Source: Selenomonas sp. (GTDB taxonomy: Bacteria; Bacillota_C; Negativicutes; Selenomonadales; Selenomonadaceae). Taken from it: DNA of 16,214 nucleotides. The stretch lies in the NCBI RefSeq assembly GCF_024693525.1, contig NZ_JAILKR010000019.1:1-16214 (forward strand). The letters are read 5' to 3'. Numbering within the stretch: position 1 is the stretch's first letter; every line of letters starts with the position of its first letter. A model generated the notes under the pieces. The model was given only the letters and a program-made list of their open reading frames with translations, was not told the DNA's origin and did not search any database. The translations under genes were made by a program, and so were the position numbers. Of this stretch, positions 1-7,098 are shown one piece after another.

Positions 1-20
1 AGTGCCAACACTCCACGGGA

Positions 21-150
21 GATGTTTTCCTAAACGAAATTTTTATCTTAAATTAAGCATCGAAAAAGTTGCAAAACGCGCTTCGCTTGAACGGTAGCAA
101 TTTTTCGACGAACGGTGAGGATAAAAATTTCGTTCTTCACGGAAAACATC
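21..150 (-). repeat. Hairpin unit 1 (long double-stem palindrome)
   Basis: Read on the minus strand, this unit folds into a long hairpin. A 10-bp basal stem pairs 141-150 with 21-30, then an internal loop, then a 15-bp stem pairing 120-134 with 33-47. An inner stem pairs 97-110 with 58-72 with a single-base bulge and one G-T pair. The apical loop carries CAAGCGAAGCGCGTTT (minus 89-74). Every pair of the 15-bp stem is Watson-Crick. The basal 10-bp stem is absent from unit 2. Whether it acts as RNA or as a single-stranded DNA substrate cannot be told from sequence. Confidence 0.75.
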
Positions 151-306
151 AAACGCTTCGTTTATTGCACTGCCCCTAGCGGCGGCTGAGGATGTGGCAA
201 GTTTCGCAGGGCTAATCCCTCCGAGGGCGCAGTAATTCGTACCGGCTCTAACCGAGGCAGCGGGGGCCCCAGTACCATAAGCGTAGCCTTGACGTTCCGC
301 GTGAAG

Positions 307-407
307 CAAGAAATTTTTGCCTGCGTTCTCGTTGGAAAAGCAGTTTCGTCCAAGCGAAGCGCGTTTAATTGTTTTCCAACTCTTAATTAAAAGGCAAAAA
401 TTTCTTG
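307..407 (+). repeat. Hairpin unit 2 (diverged copy of unit 1)
   Basis: A perfect 16-bp outer stem pairs 307-322 with 392-407, and a perfect 9-bp inner stem pairs 331-339 with 372-380. The loop carries CAAGCGAAGCGCGTTT (351-366), identical to the loop of unit 1. Compared with unit 1, the paired positions have changed in matching pairs: four double changes in the outer stem and two in the inner stem, none of which breaks pairing in those stems except one terminal inner pair. This compensatory pattern indicates that the fold, not the primary sequence, has been kept. Confidence 0.75.
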
Positions 408-530
408 TAGCGGGTTGTCACCGGTGGAGCGTTGGTAATGGGGCCCCCGCCGCCGGCGACTTACCTCGAACACGAACTGGGTACTACTCCCCTGCAAACT
501 GTAATTTGTAAAAAATGCGTGGATAAATTC

Positions 531-578
531 ATAGAAGCCTCCATAAGGTAGATGAATCCATCTTATGGAGGCTTCTAT
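531..578. terminator. Long hairpin downstream of leuS, possible terminator
   Basis: A perfect 17-bp inverted repeat pairs 531-547 with 562-578 around a 14-nt loop. It lies about 60 bases beyond the leuS stop codon on the transcript side. Neither strand has a clean run of T after the stem (plus strand reads ATTTTATG), so it could be a weak bidirectional terminator or a boundary hairpin protecting the 3' end of the leuS mRNA. Confidence 0.5.
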
Positions 579-593
579 ATTTTATGCCAATAT

Positions 594-617
594 AAAGGGA
601 TTTTTCACAGTCCCTTT
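594..617 (-). terminator. Small hairpin just after leuS, weak terminator candidate
   Basis: AAAGGGA at 594-600 pairs with TCCCTTT at 611-617 (7 bp, 10-nt loop), starting 18 bases beyond the leuS stop codon. On the minus strand the stem is followed by an AT-rich stretch without a long T run. It may act together with the longer hairpin at 531-578 to end the leuS transcript. Confidence 0.4.
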
Positions 618-634
618 CGATTTATTAAAAGACG

Positions 635-3112
635 TTAGCCTTTTACGACAATGTTGACGAGTTTTTTCGGCACGCAGATAACTTTGACAATCTGCTTGCC
701 AGCGGTGAGCTCTTTGGCACGCGGCAGTTCCATGACTGCCCTTTCCATAGACTCACGGTCAAGATCCGGCGATACCATGATCTTGTCGCGAACCTTGCCG
801 TTGATCTGCAGGACGATCTCAATCTCATCCTGTTTCATGGCTGCCTCGTCATACGACGGCCATTTCTGCTGATGGACACTGCCCTCGACGAACAGATGGC
901 TCCAAAGCTCCTCCGTGATATGCGGAGCGAACGGTGCCAGCATCTTGACGAGGTTTACAGCCATCTCACGGGCAAGGCCTGCATTGAGCTCCTTGTCCTG
1001 GAAGCCATAGAAGGCGTTGACCAGCTCCATGACAGAGGAGATAGCCGTGTTGAACATAAAGCGGTCGCGAACATCTTCCGTTACCTTCTTGATGGTGACG
1101 TGGAGGATGCGGCGCAGTTCCTTCTCGTCCTTCGTCAGTGCCGATACATCATAGCTGTCCTTGCCAGCCTTGATGGCCTCTTCGAAGTGGCCGAGGATAC
1201 GCCATACGCGGTTGAGGAAACGGTACGCACCTTCGACGCCCTGGTCGCTCCACTCGAGGTCGCGGTCAACCGGTGCTGCGAACAGAATGAACAGGCGGGC
1301 CGTATCGGCACCGTACTTGCCGATGATTTCTTCCGGTGACACGACATTGCCCTTGGACTTCGACATCTTCGAACCATCTTTGAGGACCATGCCCTGCGTC
1401 AACAGATTCTTGAACGGCTCATCGAAATCCACGAGGCCAGCGTCTTTGAGAACCTTCGTGAAGAAGCGGGAATACAAGAGATGCAGGATAGCATGCTCGA
1501 TGCCGCCGATGTACTGGTCAACCGGTGCCCAGTAGTTGACTTTATCCTTATCAAAGGGAGCCTTGTCGTTGTGGGGATCCGTATAGCGCAGGAAATACCA
1601 AGACGAGCAGATGAAGGTATCCATCGTATCGGTCTCACGGGTTGCATCAGCGCCACATTTCGGGCACTTGCAATGCAGGAATTTCTCGCTGCTGGCCAGC
1701 GGCGAAACCGAACCAGCCTCAAAAGATACATCCGTGGGCAGCATAACCGGCAGCTGCTCTTCCGGTACGAGAACCTCGCCGCAATGCGGGCAGTTGATGA
1801 CCGGAATCGGTGCACCCCAATAACGCTGACGGGAAATCAGCCAGTCGCGCAGGCGGAAGTTGACCTTGCGCTTACCGAATCCCTGCTCCTCGGCATAGTC
1901 CATGATAGCCTTGACGGCTTCATGCATATCCATGCCCGTGAACTGTGCCGAATTAACCAAGCGGCCATCTTTTTCGACATAAGCCTCGGTCATTTCCTCG
2001 AGCACCAGCTCCTTATCCTTCGGCTGCAACGTCAGGATAATCGGCAGGTCGTATTTCTTGGCAAACATCCAGTCACGGGAGTCACCGGAGGGAACGCCCA
2101 TAACTGCGCCGGTGCCATAGTCAGCCACAACGTAGTTCGTAATCCAGAGCTGAGCCTTTTCGCCATTAAACGGGTTAACCGCATAGAAGCCCGTGAACAT
2201 GCCTTCTTTTTCCGATTCGCTGGAAGTACGCTCAATATCGGACTGGTTGCGGACCTTCTGGCAGAAGGCCTTGAGCTCCTCCGCCCTGTCGCTCTTTTCG
2301 ATCAGTTTTTCAACGAGAGCATTCTCCGGTGCCAGTGCCACGAACGTGATACCATAAGCCGTATCCGGACGCGTCGTATAGACGACGAGTTTCTCGTCAA
2401 GCTCTGGTACGTCCAGCGTAATCTCGAGGCCTTCGCTGCGGCCAATCCAGTTATCCTGCATCGTCTTGACGCGCTCCGGCCAGCCCTCGAGCTTGTCCAG
2501 ATCTTTCAGCAGCACATCGGCATAATCGGTAATCTTGAGGAACCACTGGGACAGGTCCTTTTTCTGAACATCGGAATCGCAGCGCCAGCATTTGCCATCG
2601 ATGACCTGCTCGTTAGCCAGAACCGTGCCGCAGGTATCGCACCAGTTAACCGAGGCTTTTTTCTTGTAAGCAAGGCCTTTCTTATAGAAGAGTTCAAAGA
2701 GCCACTGGGTCCACTTGTAGTATTCCGGCGTGCAAGTCAGGACTTCGCGGTCCCAATCGTAGGAGAGGCCCATCTTTTTCTGCTGCTTCTCCATGTTTTC
2801 GATGTTGCTGAAAGTCCAATCAGCAGGGCTTACCCCATGCTTGATGGCTGCATTTTCAGCCGGCATACCGAAGGAGTCAAAGCCCATCGGATGCAGGACA
2901 TTGAAGCCCTCCATGGTCTTGTAGCGGGCCATGACGTCGCCGATGGCATAGTTACGAACATGTCCCATGTGCAGATTGCCCGACGGATACGGGAACATCT
3001 CCAGAGCGTAATACTTCGGACGATTCGGGTCAGCCTCAGTCTTATAGACCTGCTCATTTTCCCACTTGTCCTGCCATTTTTTTTCGATCTCCTGCGGTGA
3101 ATACTTCTCCAA
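635..3112 (-). CDS. leuS: Leucine--tRNA ligase
   Basis: Cytoplasmic class I aminoacyl-tRNA synthetase that charges tRNA-Leu with leucine. The 825-residue product has the expected family length. Visible motifs are the HIGH-type ATP-binding signature HMGH (residues 48-51, within [12 protein letters not shown]), a CxxC...CxxC zinc-knuckle-like module around residues 157-178, the central CP1 editing domain with a TTRPDT motif, and KMSKS at residues 582-586 followed by the helical anticodon-binding domain. The start codon is TTG: codon 3110-3112 is preceded at 6 nt by AGGAGGAG, and the first in-frame ATG (residue 39) would delete the start of the catalytic fold. It is preceded by its own promoter and by a terminator-like leader hairpin, and lies downstream of the YitT-family gene. 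No T-box sequence is present in the leader. Confidence 0.97.
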   Translation of the reverse strand: MEKYSPQEIEKKWQDKWENEQVYKTEADPNRPKYYALEMFPYPSGNLHMGHVRNYAIGDVMARYKTMEGFNVLHPMGFDSFGMPAENAAIKHGVSPADWTFSNIENMEKQQKKMGLSYDWDREVLTCTPEYYKWTQWLFELFYKKGLAYKKKASVNWCDTCGTVLANEQVIDGKCWRCDSDVQKKDLSQWFLKITDYADVLLKDLDKLEGWPERVKTMQDNWIGRSEGLEITLDVPELDEKLVVYTTRPDTAYGITFVALAPENALVEKLIEKSDRAEELKAFCQKVRNQSDIERTSSESEKEGMFTGFYAVNPFNGEKAQLWITNYVVADYGTGAVMGVPSGDSRDWMFAKKYDLPIILTLQPKDKELVLEEMTEAYVEKDGRLVNSAQFTGMDMHEAVKAIMDYAEEQGFGKRKVNFRLRDWLISRQRYWGAPIPVINCPHCGEVLVPEEQLPVMLPTDVSFEAGSVSPLASSEKFLHCKCPKCGADATRETDTMDTFICSSWYFLRYTDPHNDKAPFDKDKVNYWAPVDQYIGGIEHAILHLLYSRFFTKVLKDAGLVDFDEPFKNLLTQGMVLKDGSKMSKSKGNVVSPEEIIGKYGADTARLFILFAAPVDRDLEWSDQGVEGAYRFLNRVWRILGHFEEAIKAGKDSYDVSALTKDEKELRRILHVTIKKVTEDVRDRFMFNTAISSVMELVNAFYGFQDKELNAGLAREMAVNLVKMLAPFAPHITEELWSHLFVEGSVHQQKWPSYDEAAMKQDEIEIVLQINGKVRDKIMVSPDLDRESMERAVMELPRAKELTAGKQIVKVICVPKKLVNIVVKG

Positions 3113-3118
3113 AACGAT

Positions 3119-3126
3119 CTCCTCCT
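3119..3126 (-). promoter_or_regulatory. leuS ribosome binding site supporting a TTG start
   Basis: AGGAGGAG on the minus strand, 6 nt before the TTG codon at 3110-3112. This near-ideal site fixes the unusual start codon. It lies only about 9 nt after the T run of the leader hairpin, so hairpin formation could also influence ribosome access. Confidence 0.8.
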
Positions 3127-3135
3127 AAAGAATAG

Positions 3136-3166
3136 AAAAACCCCCGTCTGCAAAATGCAGCCGGGG
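3136..3166 (-). terminator. Intrinsic terminator in the leuS leader (attenuator candidate)
   Basis: On the minus strand, 3156-3166 pairs with 3142-3152 (10 bp with one internal mismatch, AAA/TTT triloop), followed by GTTTTTC. It is a good Rho-independent terminator. Its position is notable: it lies between the leuS promoter (3197-3226) and the leuS ribosome binding site, so it would end leuS transcripts about 50-55 nt after initiation unless prevented. It could equally serve simply to end readthrough from the YitT-family gene. Confidence 0.8.
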
Positions 3167-3196
3167 ATTGAAATTCGCGTTTTACAGCTAAAGCCT

Positions 3197-3226
3197 ATTA
3201 TACCGTAACTATAGGCATAGCGTCAA
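3197..3226 (-). promoter_or_regulatory. Sigma-A promoter for leuS
   Basis: On the minus strand, TTGACG (3221-3226) and TATAAT (3197-3202) are separated by 18 bp, giving 11 of 12 consensus matches. It lies directly after the stop codon of the YitT-family gene. Predicted transcription start is near 3190, giving a leader of about 75 nt before leuS. Confidence 0.8.
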
Positions 3227-3233
3227 CCGTCAG

Positions 3234-4187
3234 TTACTCATGTCCATCCATGAGCTCCTTTTGTTTTTCCTGAGCCTCCTGCCATTTACGACGAGCATCG
3301 GCATAAGACTCACATTCCAGCGTAAATCCCTTACCTGACACTTCCGATGTATCGGAAACAATCATAAAGGCCTGGGGATCATAATGATCCACAATGGTCT
3401 TGACGCGGCTTACCTGGGTGAGGCGCACCACGATAAAGAGAATATCTTTACGTTCCTTGGCAAAGCCGCCCTTTCCTTCCAGGTAAGTGACACCCCGATG
3501 AACATTCTCCATGATGTCCTGACAAATCTGCTCCGCCGCCGGCGAAACAATGAAAATGGACTTTTCCCGATTAAGGCCGGCAGCTACGCGATTCGTAAGT
3601 TCCGCCGTCACATAGATGGATACCAGCGTATAGAGAGCTTCGTTGACACTGAACATCCAGGCCGATGCCATGACGATGATGAAGTTCAGCACAAAGACCA
3701 CCGTTCCCACATCCAGGGAATAGAATTTCTTGGCCACCGCACCGACTACATCCAAACCGCCGGTGTTGGCGTTGGCACGGAAAATCATGCCAAAGCCGAT
3801 GCCGGCCAATACGCCGCCAAAAATGGCACATAGCATACCATCCCCCGTGATGTTCCAATCCACCAGAAAATGCGTGGCATCCAGGATAATGGACAGCACC
3901 GCCGTGCCGACAATGGTGTCCCAGGCGTAAAGCTTGCCAAAAACCCGATAGGCCAAATATAAAATCGGCAAATTATACAGAAGGTTCTGGGCACCCACCG
4001 GAAGTCCCGTCAAATAGTAAATGATAAGGGCGATACCGCTGATGCCGCCTGTCAAAAGGTGCGCGGGGATAATGAACAGGTTGAATCCCAGGCATACGAT
4101 AAAACAGCCCAGGACAATCTGCATATACCGTCCCATATGTTTCTTGATTGCAAGTTTACTCATACTGCGTTCCGAATCTTTCTCCAT
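3234..4187 (-). CDS. YitT family membrane protein with C-terminal DUF2179 domain
   Basis: Integral membrane protein of the YitT/DUF161 family, whose molecular role is not established. The product has about six hydrophobic segments, roughly residues 25-45, 50-61, 67-85, 92-110, 118-137 and 162-180, then a soluble DUF2179 domain at about 209-288, ending in a charged tail. A glycine-rich LLTGGISGIAL stretch (44-54) and NTGGLDVVG (141-149) are typical of the family. I prefer the ATG at 4185-4187, 10 nt after AAGGAAG; a GTG at 4194-4196 would add three residues but has poor spacing, and an ATG at 4161-4163 is also possible. It follows the Nif3-family gene within about 30 bases, so the two are probably cotranscribed with trmK. 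Confidence 0.9.
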   Translation of the reverse strand: MEKDSERSMSKLAIKKHMGRYMQIVLGCFIVCLGFNLFIIPAHLLTGGISGIALIIYYLTGLPVGAQNLLYNLPILYLAYRVFGKLYAWDTIVGTAVLSIILDATHFLVDWNITGDGMLCAIFGGVLAGIGFGMIFRANANTGGLDVVGAVAKKFYSLDVGTVVFVLNFIIVMASAWMFSVNEALYTLVSIYVTAELTNRVAAGLNREKSIFIVSPAAEQICQDIMENVHRGVTYLEGKGGFAKERKDILFIVVRLTQVSRVKTIVDHYDPQAFMIVSDTSEVSGKGFTLECESYADARRKWQEAQEKQKELMDGHE

Positions 4188-4215
4188 TCTTTTCACGCTT
4201 CCTTACCCGGCAAAC

Positions 4216-5025
4216 TCATACCACCGTAAAAAAGTCCTTGGACGACTGATCCGCAATGACTTCTACAGTTCCCTTTGCCTCAGCCAGCTCTTCCATGAGC
4301 CGCTCTTTCAGCACTGCCACCACGGGAAATTCCGTGCCAAAGTGGCCCGCATCAATGATGTGCATGCCCTGTTCCACCGCCTGCTGGGCCTCGTGATACT
4401 TCACATCGCCAGTGACGTAGACATCAGCTCCCATAAAGGCCGCCTTCTGGATGAACTCAGCACCGCTGCCACTGCAAAGGGCTACCTTACGGACTGGACG
4501 CGGACCAGCGTCCACGAGACGAACATGCTCCGTTGGCAGGGCATCACGCACCTGACGGGCAAAATCCTGTACCGTCATAGGGACGGGCAAACTTCCCATG
4601 CGGCCCATGCTGAGCACTGAGCCATCCACATCCTGGCGTTCAATCACAAAGGAGGACAACTTCGACAAGCCAATGGCCTGAGCCAGCACGTCATTGACAC
4701 CGCCTTCGGCAATGTCCAAGTTGGTATGGGCCGCCACCACAGCAATATCATGCTTAATAAGCTGCTGGAGCCGGTGACCTAAGGGCAGGTCCGTCCGCAG
4801 TTTCTTGATACCGCGGAATATCAGGGGATGATGCGCCACAATCATATCGGCCCCTGCCTCAATAGCCTGCTCCACCACCTCATCGCTGACATCGAGGCAC
4901 ACCAGAATTTTATGGATATCCTGATTGAGTGCCCCCACCAGAAGACCTGGATTATCCCACTCTTCTGCCATTCGCTTCGGTGCAATTGTCTCCAACGCAT
5001 CCATAACTACCTGACATTTTACCAT
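4216..5025 (-). CDS. Nif3-like dinuclear metal centre hexameric protein
   Basis: Member of the Nif3/YbgI/YqfO family, often labelled GTP cyclohydrolase I type 2 homolog, although the physiological reaction is unsettled. The product is 269 residues, near the short YbgI form, without the extra inserted domain found in longer Bacillus YqfO. Predicted metal ligands are visible: H65-H66 in AHHP, H100 and D104 in HTNLD, and H228 and E232 in HFGTE. N-terminal EEWDNPGLLVG (21-31) is a family hallmark. Its ATG overlaps the end of trmK by 7 nt (the string ATGGTAA contains both the start and the trmK stop), which suggests translational coupling. The trmK-nif3 pairing is conserved in many Firmicutes (Bacillus yqfN-yqfO). 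Confidence 0.93.
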   Translation of the reverse strand: MVKCQVVMDALETIAPKRMAEEWDNPGLLVGALNQDIHKILVCLDVSDEVVEQAIEAGADMIVAHHPLIFRGIKKLRTDLPLGHRLQQLIKHDIAVVAAHTNLDIAEGGVNDVLAQAIGLSKLSSFVIERQDVDGSVLSMGRMGSLPVPMTVQDFARQVRDALPTEHVRLVDAGPRPVRKVALCSGSGAEFIQKAAFMGADVYVTGDVKYHEAQQAVEQGMHIIDAGHFGTEFPVVAVLKERLMEELAEAKGTVEVIADQSSKDFFTVV

Positions 5026-5708
5026 GTGAGCCGCGCCTCCAATTCTTCCACCTGTTTTTTGATGGCCGCATACTTCTTGCTTTTTACTGCCCGGGCACTG
5101 TTCTCCATCCCCGAAAGAATGCGGCGTTGCTGGAACAGCAGCGCCTCAATATGATGTTTGAGCAATGCCGGCTTGTTTTTCCAAAGCATGGGGCCAATCA
5201 AAAGTTCCAAGGGCTCCGGGCGCTTCTCGGCACCGGGCTCCGCCTTGATGATTTCATAGATGCGGCCGTCATCCACCGCCAAGGCCTCATCGACAATATG
5301 CCATTTGTGTCCATAGAGCCAGGAACGCAGTTCCATAGCTCCATTCATCGGCTGCAATACCAGCGTCGTGAGCTTATCGGTCACGTCCATGGACTGCTCC
5401 AAAATCTGGGTCATCAAAATTCCGCCCATGCCGGCAATGCAAACAGTATCCACCTCACCCGGTGCTAAGACCTGTAATCCGTTGCCCAAGCGGACGGAAA
5501 TCTGGTCTTCGGCAATGCCGTTTTCATGAACCGTGCGCTTGGCCGCCTCATAGGGACCCTGGTTCAAATCTCCGGCCACCACAAAGGTCGCCTTCTCCTC
5601 TCGTATCAAGTCAATGGCAAGATAGCCATGATCCGTACCGATATCTGCTGCGCGGCAGCCCTTCGGCACGAAATCTGCCAATGCCTGTAGTCTGTCATCC
5701 AGCTGCAT
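5019..5708 (-). CDS. trmK: tRNA (adenine(22)-N1)-methyltransferase
   Basis: Cytosolic SAM-dependent enzyme that methylates N1 of adenine 22 in the D-loop region of some tRNAs. The 229-residue product matches the family size (about 230-240). The Rossmann-type methyltransferase core shows DIGTDHGYL at 22-30 (SAM-binding motif I), GDLN at 46-49, CIAGMGG at 90-96 and LQPMN at 118-122, the position of the catalytic-loop motif. A charged C-terminal helical region (about 185-228) matches the family's coiled-coil tail. The ATG at 5706-5708 follows GAGGGGAG by about 6 nt. It lies immediately downstream of the tRNA-Asn gene and its terminator with no visible promoter of its own, and overlaps the Nif3-family gene. 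Confidence 0.95.
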   Translation of the reverse strand: MQLDDRLQALADFVPKGCRAADIGTDHGYLAIDLIREEKATFVVAGDLNQGPYEAAKRTVHENGIAEDQISVRLGNGLQVLAPGEVDTVCIAGMGGILMTQILEQSMDVTDKLTTLVLQPMNGAMELRSWLYGHKWHIVDEALAVDDGRIYEIIKAEPGAEKRPEPLELLIGPMLWKNKPALLKHHIEALLFQQRRILSGMENSARAVKSKKYAAIKKQVEELEARLTW

Positions 5709-5733
5709 AAGAGTCTCCCCTCTTTACGAAAAT

Positions 5734-5764
5734 AAAAAAGGGTGTAACATTTCGTTACACCCTT
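5734..5764 (-). terminator. Intrinsic terminator after tRNA-Asn
   Basis: On the minus strand AAGGGTGTAAC (5764-5754) pairs with GTTACACCCTT (5748-5738), an 11-bp perfect stem with a 5-nt loop, followed by a T-rich run TTTTTATTTT. It lies about 10 nt beyond the CCA end of tRNA-Asn and about 25 nt before the trmK start. Confidence 0.9.
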
Positions 5765-5774
5765 GTGCTCTCAA

Positions 5775-5850
5775 TGGCTCCTCGAGCAGGATTCGAACCT
5801 GCGACAGCCTGATTAACAGTCAGGTGCTCTACCGGCTGAGCTATCGAGGA
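5775..5850 (-). tRNA. tRNA-Asn (anticodon GTT)
   Basis: On the minus strand a complete 76-nt cloverleaf can be drawn. The acceptor stem is TCCTCGA paired with TCGAGGA, the D-stem is GCTC/GAGC with an AGCCGGTA loop, the anticodon stem CCTGA/TCAGG encloses CTGTTAA with anticodon GTT, the variable loop is CTGTC, and the T arm is GCAGG/CCTGC around TTCGAAT. The discriminator is G and the CCA end is encoded. GTT reads both asparagine codons (AAC, AAT). It has its own promoter and terminator. Confidence 0.98.
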
Positions 5851-5883
5851 ATAATTATTGAAGCTCGCGCATCAACAGTAACT

Positions 5884-5912
5884 ATTATAGCTGTCTGTCG
5901 GATTAATGTCAA
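5884..5912 (-). promoter_or_regulatory. Perfect-consensus sigma-A promoter for tRNA-Asn
   Basis: On the minus strand TTGACA (5907-5912) and TATAAT (5884-5889) are separated by exactly 17 bp: 12 of 12 consensus matches with optimal spacing. It begins 8 bases after the rpoD stop codon. Predicted transcription starts near 5877, about 27 nt before the mature tRNA 5' end. It fits a highly expressed stable RNA and may also drive trmK and the following genes by readthrough. Confidence 0.92.
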
Positions 5913-5920
5913 GAAATTTT

Positions 5921-7051
5921 TTAATCCAAGAAATCCTTCAACTTGCGGCTGCGGCTTGGGTGGCGCAGTTTGCGCAGTGCCTTCGCCTCAATCTGACGGA
6001 TTCGCTCACGAGTAACGCCGAAGTTCTGACCAACTTCCTCCAGCGTGCGTGCCCGGCCATCATCCAAACCAAAGCGCAGGCGCAGAACCTTTTCCTCACG
6101 CGGCGTCAGGGTATCGAGAACTTCTTCCAGCTGTTCCTTGAGCAGCATGAAGGATGCAGCATCAGCCGGAGCCGGTGCGTCCTGGTCCTCGATGAAATCT
6201 CCCAAATGGGAATCTTCTTCCTCACCGATTGGGGTTTCAAGGGAAACAGGTTCCTGGGCAATCTTCATGATTTCACGAACCCGCTCCACCGTAATCTCCA
6301 TCTCTTTGGCAATCTCCTCAGGAGCCGGCTCACGGCCCAGCTGCTGCAGGAGCTGACGTGATACGCGAATGAGCTTGTTAATCGTCTCAACCATATGAAC
6401 CGGGATACGAATCGTACGGGCCTGATCCGCAATTGCACGGGTAATGGCCTGACGAATCCACCAGGTAGCATAGGTACTGAATTTATAGCCCTTGGTATAG
6501 TCGAACTTTTCAACGGCCTTGATAAGACCCAGGTTGCCCTCCTGAATCAAATCCAAGAACAGCATGCCGCGGCCCACATAGCGCTTGGCAATGCTGACTA
6601 CCAGACGCAGGTTGGCTTCTGCCAGACGTTTCTGGGCTACTTCATCGCCATCCTGCATACGCTTAGCCAGTGCTACTTCTTCTTCCGCCGTCAAAAGAGG
6701 TACCCGGCCGATTTCTTTGAGATACATGCGAACGGGATCATCAATGCTGACACCTTCCGGAACAGACAGGTCAATTTCGACCTCTTCGTCTTTATCATCC
6801 GAGTCCACATCGTCGTCCTGCTGGTCCCCGCTATTGGAATCATCGATGATTTCAATACCTTTCGTACTGAACATATCATACATATTATCAATCTCGTCCG
6901 GCGACAAATCCTGCGTCTGCAGTGCCTCAACGAGTTCACCATATGTTAGCGTCCCACCGTTTTTCTTGCCTTTTGACAAAAGATTGTCCACGATCTCCGA
7001 GCTGCGGTTCTTGCTGCCAGCTTCAGCCTGTTTTTTCTTAGCCTCAGCCAT
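5921..7051 (-). CDS. rpoD: RNA polymerase primary sigma factor RpoD (SigA)
   Basis: Primary sigma factor directing RNA polymerase to housekeeping promoters such as those seen in this window. At 376 residues it matches the short Firmicute SigA form, without the long non-conserved region of proteobacterial sigma-70. Residues 1-65 resemble region 1.1, then an acidic linker (about 70-93), region 1.2 (102-135), regions 2.1-2.4 (145-216, including [17 protein letters not shown] and the aromatic [13 protein letters not shown] promoter-melting segment), region 3 (217-295) and region 4 (300-370) with the helix-turn-helix [20 protein letters not shown] at 336-355. The ATG at 7049-7051 follows AAAGGGGG. 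It starts 47 bases after the dnaG stop, the conserved dnaG-rpoD arrangement of the macromolecular synthesis operon, and is probably cotranscribed with dnaG. Confidence 0.98.
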   Translation of the reverse strand: MAEAKKKQAEAGSKNRSSEIVDNLLSKGKKNGGTLTYGELVEALQTQDLSPDEIDNMYDMFSTKGIEIIDDSNSGDQQDDDVDSDDKDEEVEIDLSVPEGVSIDDPVRMYLKEIGRVPLLTAEEEVALAKRMQDGDEVAQKRLAEANLRLVVSIAKRYVGRGMLFLDLIQEGNLGLIKAVEKFDYTKGYKFSTYATWWIRQAITRAIADQARTIRIPVHMVETINKLIRVSRQLLQQLGREPAPEEIAKEMEITVERVREIMKIAQEPVSLETPIGEEEDSHLGDFIEDQDAPAPADAASFMLLKEQLEEVLDTLTPREEKVLRLRFGLDDGRARTLEEVGQNFGVTRERIRQIEAKALRKLRHPSRSRKLKDFLD

Positions 7052-7098
7052 TCAGCATCCCCCTTTCCTCACATTCCATACCTGCTACTCTATCCAAC

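Larger units (their letters stand above)
1..505. repeat. Compound palindromic element with two inverted structured units
   Basis: This gene-free stretch is built from related palindromic pieces. A hairpin unit read on the minus strand (150 to 1) and a second unit read on the plus strand (about 301 to 440) align along most of their length: both start GTGAAG, contain an outer and an inner stem, share an identical 16-nt loop (minus 89-74; plus 351-366), and end in a similar TGGAG[T/C]GTTGG flank (minus 16-6; plus 425-435). Two GC-rich tails, 259-276 and 434-451, are near-perfect inverted copies around a GGGGCCCC-like core and flank the second hairpin. Short open frames here (43-309 and 162-353 minus, 317-511 plus) simply follow the palindromes and show no protein family I recognise, so I do not call genes. 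The arrangement looks like a dispersed intergenic repeat (REP- or MITE-like) or a structured RNA. Copy number in the genome is unknown from this window, and the left unit may continue past position 1. Confidence 0.75.

Noticed and set aside
1..505. Integron attC site, CRISPR array or RAYT-type REP in the left element
   Set aside because: No paired RYYYAAC/GTTRRRY ends in the right order for attC, no regularly spaced direct repeats for CRISPR, and no consistent GTAG at the hairpin base for RAYT-associated REPs.
43..511. Short open frames at 43-309 (minus), 162-353 (minus) and 317-511 (plus)
   Set aside because: They lie entirely within the palindromic element, overlap each other on opposite strands, and have no recognisable family or convincing ribosome binding site. 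Their frames follow the repeat structure.
1481..3100. 539-codon open frame on the plus strand opposite leuS
   Set aside because: It is antisense to a clear leuS gene in the complementary frame; such long shadows arise from the codon bias of the real gene. The product resembles no family.
3113..3233. T-box riboswitch for leuS
   Set aside because: The T-box core (AGGGTGG-ACCGCG) is absent and the leader after the mapped-looking promoter is only about 75 nt.
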